Position numbers and translations under genes: made by a program. The notes under the pieces are model-generated. The model was given only the letters and a program-made list of their open reading frames with translations. It was not told the origin of the DNA and did not search any database. Of a stretch of 64,000 bases of DNA, positions 10,837 through 22,133 are shown piece after piece. Origin of the DNA: Blattamonas nauphoetae (lineage: Eukaryota > Preaxostyla > Oxymonadida); assembly GCA_033064195.1 (NCBI GenBank), contig JARBJD010000200.1, positions 1 through 64,000 of the forward strand, read 5' to 3'. The number at the start of each line of letters is the position of its first letter. Positions within the stretch are counted from its first letter, which is position 1.

Positions 10837-13800
10837 ATGATCTCAACTCATCTACTCTTTCTTTTCATCCTTCAACAGGTGTTTTCGCAATCTCCCTTGC
10901 CCAATGATCCCCTTTGTGTAGTTTCTCTTGATTTTTCCATGTTCATGGACCAGCAAATCAACACACAGAACAATTACTCAGCCTCTCAGCAGCGAGAAGT
11001 CTTCGTTCCAGATCGTCATTATTTTGCTCACAACCTCTCTGTGTACTCACAGAATCTGGATCTTTCAGGTTCATATGTCTTCATCTCACATAGAAGCGGT
11101 GAAAGAGACGACGCATCCAAACGCAGAATCCATCTCAAGATGAACAGGACATTTCACCCAGCAAAGCAGCTTTCTGTGATATTTGATGTGTGGAACAGCA
11201 CATTCCGACTTAACAATATGCAATTATGTGCAAACACACCAACCACAGCCATCGGATTCATCCGCTCATCGAACTTCGCGGTTTCTCGGAGTGAAATCAC
11301 GTCGTGCCCAGACACGTCTCCATTTGTGATTGGCCATTCAGGAGTAGACTCATCAGTGTCTGTCTCGATTATCTGGTGCACCCACAAGTCGTCGTCAGAA
11401 TTGTCGTCTCTGCTGCCTCTGGTGAGCGGCCCGCCGTCGTTGTCGCCCTCAACCCACATGCCATCCAATGAAGAAGGATGCACCGGCACTTTTGGAATTG
11501 GATCGCTGTCGATCGTTGGAGCTGGCCTGAACATGAAATCAGCTCATTTCGTCGTTGGAACAGGCCCACTCTTCGACTTCGGAAATTGTGTGGGGAATGG
11601 TCTGACTGGAGTTGTTGACTGCTCTGTGTCTCTCTCGGGGTCTTCTCTGACCAACACGACAAGCACTCGCCTTCCTTCGACCTTCCCTCGTTCGTGTTCA
11701 TTTCTGACGCAGCGTCTGATTGGGGTGTCAGTGTCGGACTCGACGAACCATCTCTGCGGGACAAGCGGAATGCCGTTGGACTGGGCAGGATCGTCTCTGC
11801 TGTCGAACTGTTCGTTCACATCCTGCGTCACCAACGATGCTCCTGACCCAATCTCCGAGCCGACCCAAGATCCCACCAAAGAATACGACGAGCACGACTC
11901 AGAAAATGTACGCATCTCTCGTATCCAATCCTTAACCAATGAGACCATCTCCAACACTCTGTGGGTGATGTCTTGTGTCTTTGCCAACCTGAGTGGTTCG
12001 GCTAGAGGGCTGGCAATATACTGTTCGAACTTTAGAGCCGATGTCGTCGTGAAAGACTGTTCATTCGAGGAATGCCATTCAACGAACACGAATTCCTCTG
12101 GAGGAGCTGTTACTCTCATCATCAATTTCAACTTAATCGCTTCCAGGAAGTTCTATTTCACTATCTTCAACTGCCGATTCACAAACAACACTGCGACTTT
12201 TGGTGGACATTTCTTAATGAATATGTATGCTCCAGTGACAGTTGCACAGTGCACGTTCAAAGATTCCCGTTCGGGGACAGCCACTCCCCTTGCCCAGCAT
12301 CATTCGATTCACATCTATCTCGATGGGGACTGCCGTTTCGACAACAGCACAGTCTCCAACAACGAGGGCGATTACACTGGAGGCATTATGCTCCATCAGG
12401 AGCTGGAAACGGGCAGCATTTTTCTGACGGACGTCCTCTTCAAAGACAACATCTACACATACCCCAATCTCACCGAGCGTGTGACTGATTTTTACTTCGA
12501 CACAGCCACAGGAAGCTCCCACGCAGAGTTCTTCGACTGCTTCTCCACATCTGCCGTGCCACATTGCACCATCACGTTTGCAGCGACTATTTTGCCCGAC
12601 CTGATTGGCCCATCAATCACGTCTGTCTCCCAGACGATCCGAGAGAATGAGGATGGGGATGGGTACGAGATTACTCTGACGTTTGAGGGAGTGTTCCCAG
12701 GAACGAGCAGGAAATACGATGTAACACTCAAAGAACCACATGGACATACATTTGTGGCAGAGAACATGACTTTCACCAAAACAGCTGGAACCGGGACATT
12801 CGCATTCTCCAATCCAAGCCTCCCTGATGTCTGGTCTGCAACGACGTATAAGATCGTTGATGTTCGGAAGAGTTCGTCGCAAGCAACAAGCAACGAGCTG
12901 GTTTTTGAGGGAGAGACCGAGCCTGACTGGACGTGGTGGCACCACACTCTCGAAAGCCGAGCAGACAACATGGTTGGTCTGCCGTTCACAACGCCGGCTG
13001 GACCAACGCTGACCAGCATCAAAGCAGAACTGAACCCGACGAACGTGAGCGAAGTCGTTGTGACACTGACAGTGGACAGCATCTCGACAGGAGAGTTCCA
13101 TACGGATGCTCGGAGTGCTTCCGATGACTCGTCAGGAGGGCATCTTGGTCCATTCTTCTTCTCTTCGTCGTCGACGCCAACGTCATCCTCATGCATTGTT
13201 GACATAAACACCGGACATTTGTTTTTTGGGAAGACGTACATTGTGGATGGGCTCCATTCGTCGACACTGGTTGTCTCACACAACCAACCGAACATGACCG
13301 TCCCATATCCACCGACGAAGATTGAATCTGCATTCTGTCACCCTCACCCCGATCTCACGACATTTAACCTCGAATTGGGAGGAATGTTCCTGCCAGTGGG
13401 AATGCGATGGACGGCAACACTGTCGACTGGATACACCATTTCTGGTTCCTTCACAAGCGACACGATGGGAGCATCGGAGACACAGACGTTTGAGGAGGAT
13501 GGTGTGTACTTCGGGATGCTGTACACAGTGGCGAACGTGTCGTTGGAGAACGGAACAGTTGTAATCCTGCACGGCGTTGTGTTTCACACTCCAGAATCCC
13601 CCCTCGAATCAGCCATGCCGAAGCAAGCCTGGGTGGGGTGAACAAAACAAGGGTTGATGTCGTTCTGACAGGAGAAGCACTGCCATGCGAGAGACATCTT
13701 GTGATCGTTGTGCAAGAAATGGAAGGGGATGTCGTGAAGGAAGGCGCAGAAACAATCGCATTAACAGGAATGATTGAAGGGTCGAGTGGAACGACGACAA

Positions 13801-16800
13801 CTTGCACCATCACCGTGGAAATGAACATGAATCCGTGGAAACTGAAATATTCACAGAAATACAAGATAATCTCGGCCTTCTTGGATGAACAAGCTATCCT
13901 TGTGGATTCGACCGCAGAGTTCATTGTTCCATCTTCACCGGGTCGTGTTGAATATATTGAAGACGTGGCACTGAATGGGATGAAGACGGCTGTCTCTGTG
14001 ACAGTGAAAGGCGTTCATTTCCCTCACTCGCTGACATCGATGACAGTGCAACGAGGAGGCATGGAGATCGTCTCGACATCGATTGAACGTCTCTCGGATT
14101 CACTTCTAATCATTGTCTTTGGTGCAGGGAAAGAAGAAACGGCATCACATGTTGAATTTGGGGAGGTGTACGAGATTAGTAAGGTTTCGGGAGAATCGGA
14201 AGTGTTTGTAAATCCAGGAGTGTTTTTCATCGTGCCTTTTGCAGGATATGTGACGTCAACGTCGACAGAACTGTTCCCCGGAACCAATACTTTCAGAGTG
14301 ATTGTCCATGGACAGCACTTTTCGCCTGGATCGGAATGGATTCTGAAACTGACGGGTCGAGACGACGAAATCATTGTGACGATGATGACAGAAACGATGG
14401 GAGAGTCTTTATCGGTGAAAGCGGGAGGGGTTGATGAGATTCAACTTGGGCAGACGTACACCCTCTCAACAATGACTCTGAGATGGGATGAGTCAGAGCA
14501 TGTTGTCTGTGCTGGAGTATCTCTCGAAACACCATTGGACCCAACACTGACCAGCATCAAAGCAGAACTGAACCCGACGAACATGAGTGAAGTCGTTGTG
14601 ACACTGACCGTGGACAGCATCGAGGCAGGAGCGTTCACTCTGGAAGTTGTAGATTCTTCAGATTCTAAACTGAAGGCGATCAAGATTGGTCCTTTCTCAT
14701 TCTCTTCGTCGTCGACGCCAACGTCCTCCTCTCTCGCTGTGGTGATTCATCCAGATGGACTGCTGTCGTATGCGAAGATGTACATTGTGATCAGGCTCTA
14801 TTCGTCGACACTGATTGTCGCCCACCATGGGCCGAGTGTGATCATTCCACATCCACCGACGACTATTGAATCAGCGTATTGTCGCATTCACACCGATCTC
14901 ACTACGTTTAACCTCGAATTGGGAGGAACGTCCCTGCCGGTGGGAATGCGATGGACGGCGACACTGTCGACTGGATACACCATTTCTGGTTCCTTCACAA
15001 GCGACACGATGGGAACATCGGAGACACAGACGTTTGAGGAGGATGGGGTGTACTTCGGGATGCTGTACACAGTGGCGAACGTATCGTTGGAGAACGGAAC
15101 AGTCATCAAGACACACGCCGTTAACTTCACCACTCCAGGCACATCCGAACTGCTCTCAGTGGAAGCATCGATGGACATCACGAAAACAAAACTCATTTTG
15201 GCTCTGACGGGTCGGGACTTGCCTTCCGGAACGTGTGAACTGACTCTGATTTGCGAAGACAACAACGAAGTGCAGACATTCACATTCGTCTCCGAGTCAG
15301 ACCCTCCTTCAGCCGTGTTCAGCATGGCCGATGAGCCTCTGCTGGAATATGGGAAAGAATACCGGATTGTGAACATGACAGCATCCTCCCAGAAAGTGAT
15401 CATCTCCACGCCGCTCTCGTTCACGATCCCAGCCGCACCGTCGCTTGTGGGGATTTCTGTGGGCACCGAAAGTGGGAACAACCTGCCTGTGACACTGCAG
15501 GGCGAAGAAATGCCCGATGGAGATCACATGGTGCTCGTGATGCGAAGTGGTGAAACAGGCGAAATGAGGTGCATGGTACGCTTCATCGCGAACGAAGGCC
15601 AACTTGATCTTGACATGATTGACACCTTCTTTGCGCGCGAACAGGAGTATTCCATCTCGAGCTTCATGTTGTTTGGGGGATGCCTCGTTCACATTGCTGA
15701 TCCACTCAAGTTTGTGATTCCTCGCGCTCCTCTCGGGATGACAATTCATGCAATCACAGCGATTCTGCTTCCGTCGAAGAAACACATCACTCTTTCGTTC
15801 GTTGGATCGCATTTTCCGACCACTGGGACTTGGACAGCGCGACTGAGCAACGGATTGATGATCAACGGAACGATTGGTGGAGAGGAGATGAGGTCAAACG
15901 AGATCGTTCTGGGGGCAGGTGGACTTGAGCCCGACACGGAGTACAGAGTGGAATTCGTCGAAGTGGGAAGCGAGCACACTCTCGCAGTTCTGCTGGTGGA
16001 TACGTTCTGCACCCCACACGTCAGACGCGAAGGAACGATCGAGACACTCTACGCGATTCTGACAGCAGATGGACAGAGCGGACGGATCAGGGTGGGCGGA
16101 ACAGGGTTGTCGCCAGGTCCGATTGAGTTCTCGCTGACCAGCGCACCCACGCTCGTCCACTCTGCGGTGCGTGTCTCTGAAGGGTTGTTTGAGGTGAAAC
16201 TGCCTCTCGGCCCAAACGCAGGGGAATTGCAGTGCGGAATGGAGTACACAGTCGACGTGCTGGACGTTGATTCCTGTGACGTTTCTTGGAATGCTCTGAA
16301 GACGTTTACTGTCCCTCCTCCGCCGAAGGTTGTCTCTGTTGTTGCAGAATCGAACGAAATTGGCACCGGGGTGATCCTTGATCTGATGGGGGCTGGTCTG
16401 CAAATGGAAGAGGATTACATCGTCACCCTGCTGCCGTCTGGCTCATTCGTGGTTCATTTCAACGATTCCTCTCGCGCGTCAATCGAGATCTGTTTTGATG
16501 GAGACGACTTTGACTATTCAACGACGTACACAATCGACTCCATCGTGCACGTGGGCAATCCCGATCACAAAATGGATGTCTCAGCAGGCGCGACGTTCAC
16601 AACAGCACCGAAACCAGAACAAGTCGTGTTTTATGTGTCATCTGTGCGAGGAGAGAGGAACGAGCTTTGTGGGGAGGAGAGCCGGCCGTGCGCGTCGGTG
16701 GATTGTGCGTGGGGGATTGTGGAGCCGCTCTCAATCAACTCTGTCTCAATCGCCATTCTGGATGAATCAGAGCTGGCAACGCCGATCGAACAGACAGCTG

Positions 16801-18128
16801 GCTCACTGTCCATCTTTTCAGTACGGCAGGATGGGTTCGACACGCTGGTCGTCCGGTCGACAGCGTCGCTGGGAGAGCGAGAAGCGATGATTGTGATTCG
16901 CGGTTCTTTCGAGATGAGGCAGGTTGAAGTGCTGATCGAAGTGCTGTCGTCGAAGTTTGTGTTCCTCTCGGCCGTCAACGCTGCTGTGACTCTGAAGGAA
17001 GGGTCGGTAGTCGGAATGCGCTCGCCCTCGACAATGAACGCGGATGACACAAGCCAACTGTGCAGATGGGAGTCGGGAATGATCCAACTTCTCAACTCGT
17101 CCTCGTTCGTCTCAGGAATGTCGTTCCACCACCTCTTTTTCGGCGCCTTCGTCGTTCACGCTGGCGACGTCGTGATTGAAGCAAGCAGGTTCTCGTCCAA
17201 CTCACCCAACTTTGCTTCGTTTCCATCGGCCTGCCGCAACGTGGCGTGTTCTTCCGATGGAACTGTTGACGTTCGGAGTCTGACGGGAGGCGATGGCACG
17301 GAAGAGAACATCTCGGCTTGGATCGAGTCTTCGGAGTGCACTCTCTCCTCCTCTGTCATCAACCTCGACTCGCCCTTCTTCGTCCCCATCCCTCTGACCG
17401 ACCACTCAACCAGCCGGTGGGACAAAGACACAGACACGTTCCACGTTGAAATCCACGGAAAAACACTGATCCCGTGTGGCCTGTTCCTTGAGCTTGTTGG
17501 ACAGAGCGAGTCAGGAGAACCGATGTCAACACAAATCGAACTCCTTCCGAGCATCGCGACGCTGTTCAACGAGTCTTTCATTTCACTCGACCTGCCCTCA
17601 TCCGTCGTGTCTGATGTCGCTTCTGCGAAGGACGTTCGTGCCCGGCTTGTGTATGGGAATTCTGTGGCGACTGAAGAGCTGTTCGCCCTCGCTGTGCGGA
17701 ATGCTTCGTCAGGATTGGGAACACTGGCCTGGCTGATCCCGGTGATTGTTGGAGTGGTTGTGTTTCTGACGTTGGTGGTGTTGATTGTTGTGTGTGTGGT
17801 GTGTCGGAGAAGAAAGAAGGAAAAAGAGAAACTGGAAGAAGAAGAGGAACCCGTCGAGCAGCAGGAAGAGACGGAGGAGAAGTCAGACCAAACATCTTTG
17901 AAGACCATCGACGAACCAACCCTCAGCGACCCACTCCCTGATCTCATTCTCGCCCCAGAAGAGACAGACCAGTTCGATCTGAAGAATGATGAGGCCGACC
18001 AGGAACGCCCTCACCCAATGAAACACATGGAAGAACACATCCTCACCGACACACACCCTAACCTCATTCTCCCGCCAGATGAAACCGACCAATATAATCT
18101 GAAGGATGATGAGGCCGACCAAGAATGA
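10837..18128 (+). CDS. Giant type I membrane surface protein, beta-helix plus Ig-like repeats (frame broken)
   Basis: Start at ATG 10837 gives a classic signal peptide (MISTHLLFLFILQQVFSQ). The first roughly 500 residues have the short Ser/Asn/Gly-rich strands of a pectin-lyase-like beta-helix (SSLLSNCSFTSC, NCRFTNNTA). They are followed by many Ig-like beta-sandwich repeats of about 90 residues, each ending near TFTVP, and a juxtamembrane Cys-rich unit (CG..SRPCASVD.AW). A single transmembrane helix lies near 17715-17810, then RRRKKEKEK and an acidic tail with two 42-residue repeats. The frame shifts by one base: 10837-13641 and the frame open from 13638 belong together, because the paralogue's PPRIS...NKT segment is recovered only by switching frame at the C6 run 13598-13603. 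It is probably a homopolymer error or a young frameshift. Likely a cell-surface adhesin or receptor (inference). Confidence 0.8.
13363..13558 (+). repeat. Internal direct repeat, copy 1 (second copy 14907-15102)
   Basis: About 196 bp coding one Ig-like unit (FNLELGG ... LYTVANVSLENGT) recurs 1,544 bp downstream with only scattered substitutions. The spacing is not a multiple of three, which agrees with one lost or gained base between the copies. Confidence 0.85.
14907..15102 (+). repeat. Internal direct repeat, copy 2
   Basis: Near-identical partner of 13363-13558 in the same surface-protein gene. It indicates recent duplication or gene conversion among the ectodomain repeats. Confidence 0.85.
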
Positions 18129-18137
18129 CCTCACGCA

Positions 18138-19001
18138 ATGAAACAAATAAAAAAGCTGAAGCAGGAACCATCATTGGAAACGATGGTTGATATTTCACAC
18201 CCACCACGCGAACAGGAAGAGAACCAAGAATCGATGGTGAATGGGCTGGAAGTCGACGAGTTGCTCGAGTTGGATGAGAGGCCAAAGCAGAAGAGGAAAA
18301 AGAAGAAGAGAGAAGTCGAAGCAACGGACGAGACTGTGGCACCAAACAACGATGGGACGATGGAAGAACGTGAAGAGGAGAGAGAGGCAAGCCCGTTTGA
18401 CGAGACAGTGGAAAGACCGAAGCGGAAGACAAAGAAGAGAAAGCGGGCGAGTGAAGTTGCTGAGGGAGAGATGGAACAGATCAATCAATCTTTGGAAGAG
18501 GAGGTTGGTTTGGAGGAGAAGAAGAAGAAGAAGAGAAAGAAGAGACTTGTGGACGAAGAGATGGCGGAGGAAGAGGAAGACGTGGGAGAGGAGAGAAAGA
18601 AGAAACGAAAGATGATGCAAACAGACGAGAACGTGGAACAACAAGAGAAGGAAGAACAAATCATCACTGAACAAGAAGAGCCAGTTGAATGCGACGAAAA
18701 CCAACAAGAAAAGAGAAAGAAGAAGAAACGAGGAAAGAAGAAGGATGAACCAGCGCAGGCAGAAGAAGAGAACGTCGTGGAGCAGGAAGTGGAGGAAGCC
18801 AGGAAACCGCAGGAACAGGAAGGAAAGAAAAGACGAAAGAAGAAGAAAGAAACAGCCTATGTGCTCGAAGTTGCTAGAAATGAAGATACCCCACTTGTGG
18901 ACGGAGAACCAGACGCGAAACCAAGAACGAAGAAAAAGAAGAAACAGGCGATGCTGGAGCAGATCGCAGACGAATCCTTCGCGCTTGATGCAGACATCTG
19001 A
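18138..19001 (+). CDS. Lysine/glutamate-rich tail in frame with the surface protein
   Basis: 287 residues of alternating acidic and KKKRK blocks. The frame is the same as that of the upstream receptor, and only one TGA (18126-18128) separates them. The nucleotides around that TGA are a third, partial copy of the 126-bp tail repeat. In the upstream copy the matching codon is CGC (Arg), and the following bases (cctcac.caatgaaaca) align. So this is most simply the former cytoplasmic tail of the 10837-18128 protein, now cut off by a nonsense change. Readthrough or a separate small gene starting at 18138 are alternatives. The composition resembles nucleolar or NLS-rich proteins, but no domain is recognisable. 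Confidence 0.5.
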   Translation: MKQIKKLKQEPSLETMVDISHPPREQEENQESMVNGLEVDELLELDERPKQKRKKKKREVEATDETVAPNNDGTMEEREEEREASPFDETVERPKRKTKKRKRASEVAEGEMEQINQSLEEEVGLEEKKKKKRKKRLVDEEMAEEEEDVGEERKKKRKMMQTDENVEQQEKEEQIITEQEEPVECDENQQEKRKKKKRGKKKDEPAQAEEENVVEQEVEEARKPQEQEGKKRRKKKKETAYVLEVARNEDTPLVDGEPDAKPRTKKKKKQAMLEQIADESFALDADI

Positions 19002-21880
19002 TCGGAATCTGGCCGCATCTCACACCAATTGTATGATTCTGAATGAAATGTTTCATGCATTTCTTCTTCGTCTCAAAGACGGGAATCTGTCTTAAATCCT
19101 CATGCCTTACATTTTTCGAAACTGTCTCCACGATCAAGGTTTAATCTGCGGCTTTTTCCTCATTTTCGCAGAAATGCCTTCCAAAAACACCTTCAAGTGT
19201 CTCCTCTGCCATCAGACTGTCTTTCAGTGTCAGCCCGTCAATAGTACCAATCTCATCCTGATCATTTGATGATTCTCACATCGATTACGAAGTTCATTTT
19301 GTCCTCATATTCTGGATATCAGCTCTTTTCTGGATCGCAGCAGATCTGTCAAGTAAGTCGGAAATTCGTCGACTAAACAACCGTATCGGAAATGTGTGAC
19401 GATTTTCTCTCGTAAACTTCTCTTTTTTCTGCCAATCTCTTTCAGATACTGCCCTGATCGACACACAAATTTTGACCGTCCTCTCTCTCTGGCAATTCAC
19501 ATCAAAACTAATGAGAAGTCAAAAATCTTCACAAAAAGGGATATTTGGACATTTTCCAAGATTTCCAAGACTAAACAGGAAGATTTGACAGACGATGCTC
19601 ATTCGTGCTTTTTTCGTGTTTTTCTTCTTTCGATGACGATATACCACTTCTCTCACACAAAATCAGCTTTTTATGTTGTCTTTCAGTCTCTGTCTCTCTT
19701 TGGGCATAATCTGTGGGAATAAATGTGACGAATGTGGCCAAACAAAAAACGGAGATTTCAAGTGAGATCGACCTTGAAATTCAATAATTCACTTGCTACC
19801 TGTGTACTGAGTAGCTGAACTGTAAATAGGGAAAATTTGATTTTTTCGAATGGACATTAGTGTTTTGACACATTTCATTCAGAATCTTACACATGTGAGG
19901 ATCCGCGCTGACTACCCACTTTCGAGTTTTTGGACAAAACGAGGAGAACAAAACCGAATAAGAAGTGAGATCTAGGCATGGGCAACAGTCAGTCAATAAT
20001 GACCGAGTCCAGTCACCAAAAAAAATCGAGTCAGTGACTCACCCCCGTAAGTCCAAAACAAGAGGAATCCAGACCCAAAATGTCCCACTTCCAATCGAAT
20101 CATACAATTCTTGGCCAAAGAAAGATCTATGCTCGGAGGAAGAGAACAGGAAAGCACACCGTCTTGTTTTTTGGAATAGAATTGATTTGGGTGATTATTT
20201 TTCAAAAGTTGCTGGCGTCATATTTTTGTGGAAGTCTGGAGATTTGCCTAACCATTCTCTTTGTCTGCATATACCCCTTCAATCAACACACTGAAGGTTT
20301 TGTACGTTCATTTACCGATTCATCCACTCTTTTCATTCAGATTTCTGCTGGCGGTGACCCCTCTTCGCCAATTCTTGGACATACCTTCTCATTCGCGTAA
20401 GATCAGTGTTTGAACACTTCTTTTGATGTGAACCAACAAAGTTTCCATTGTTCTTTCTTTTTCATCTTCTCTCTCCAAAGTCGGTTTTCAACAGTCTTCC
20501 CGACAACTTCGAGACTTGTCATCTCACTGATTAAAGTCATAATCTGGTATTTTCACATGTTTTCCTTCATTTTTTGTGTTTTGTTCAGATGATATTGTTC
20601 GTCTCGTCCTGGGATCAACACGCGTTTTCTGTTCATCCTCCCTTTTAGATACTATCCCTCAAAACTGATATTCCTTCGTAAATTGACATCAAAATAACCA
20701 TCCTGACATGTTCAGATTATTCCAGGGCAATACTCCTCGTCTCGAGAGATAGAGCATTGAGGTGCTTTTCATGGTTTTTTGAATGATTTGTGCATTTATT
20801 TCACTTTTTGCTCATGTATCCGTTATTTTTTAGCGTTTTACACCACTTCTTGGTTTTATGACGTGTATTGTATCAAAAAGTGTGTCAATTTGTGCTGGTG
20901 AAAAAATGGTCGTCTCAAACGCGATCAAAACAAAATTCACTCAATTTATGGCTCATTATCTCTTTAAGCCTGTAACTGTTAATTAGGCAAAAAATAATTT
21001 TTGGTGACGCTCCATAGTGTTTTGCAACCTTTCAAAAATAATCTCCCATTTCACAACGTTTTAATGTGTTCCTGAGTCCGACAGCTGACTCCGGACAACC
21101 CACAGGAGAAAGTGTGAAATGAGATTTGATGAGCTTAGAATTGTGAATAATGCGTAAAACGGACGTTGGAGCAGGTTTGATTCGTCGGGGGGAGAAGTGA
21201 GGAACTCCCCAATCTCCGAAAGCGAAGGGCGTTGTTTTGGAGAGTTGCTTCGAGTTCAGCTTCTTCAGATGTCATTTACAGCTTCAGTTGAACATGTCCG
21301 AGTGGGCCAATATGAATCCAGTGCGACGACAGCCGAGTCACGACATCGCTCGCTTATCGCTTCGCGAGAACTGCTTTCAGCCCATTCGAGGAGAGAATGT
21401 CACTCGATGCTAATACATCGGCAAAAAAAGTGAAGACGATCATGAAAAAGGTGAACTAAGGGGCTAATTGTCTGATCTGTTGAAATACCGATTTATTGTG
21501 CGTAGTTATATGCTCCTCTATTCAACTTCGAAAATGGATTCTGAAAACGTAGATTTGAAGTGAAGAAGTGAGAAATGACTCAAATAGTGACAGATGTCAT
21601 TAGGCAGCTCTTGTCTCTTCATTTCAACCAAAATAAGAGTTCACTTCCTTTCGAAAGGAGATGGAATGGATGACACGCCTTCCCGATTCTCATCGAGAGG
21701 GAAACGTGGGCTGAGAGAGAGACAGTTTAGAATATCAACAGAAGTGGAAATCACCACACTGCAAGTCCTGGTTGTGACAGTGGAGGATGGAAAGGAAGAA
21801 CAAGATTGTGTGAGTGATATGGTTGAAGTGGAAGGAGAGGACTGCGAGTGGCGAAGTTGTTTGTTTGCTTGCTTGTTTTG

Positions 21881-21928
<48 letters not shown>

Positions 21929-22133
21929 AATGAACTCTGAGAAGGGAAGAATGTGATTAGTGAAGTTGACAAACGAAACGACGTGGATGGATGGTGTGTG
22001 GTGGATATAGTGAACTGCAGGTTGTGCAGAATGAATGAGGTGTGTGTGAAACAAACAGTGATCAACGAAAGGGAAGGGTGACATATGCGACAATGATGGG
22101 TCGAGGATGACGTGAAGAGAAGACGAGGTGGTG
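19002..22133. other. 3.1-kb gene-free region between inverted paralogues
   Basis: AT-richer than its neighbours. Only short frames without recognisable domains occur on either strand. I see no tRNA or transposase. It contains the GT microsatellite at 21883-21925. It separates the two inverted surface-protein genes, whose 3' ends face each other across it. Confidence 0.6.
21883..21925. repeat. (GT)n microsatellite
   Basis: About 21 uninterrupted GT units. Confidence 0.97.

Noticed and set aside
17156-17947. 263-codon minus frame across the receptor transmembrane region
   Set aside because: Antisense shadow; its Ser-rich sequence mirrors the acidic and hydrophobic + strand codons.
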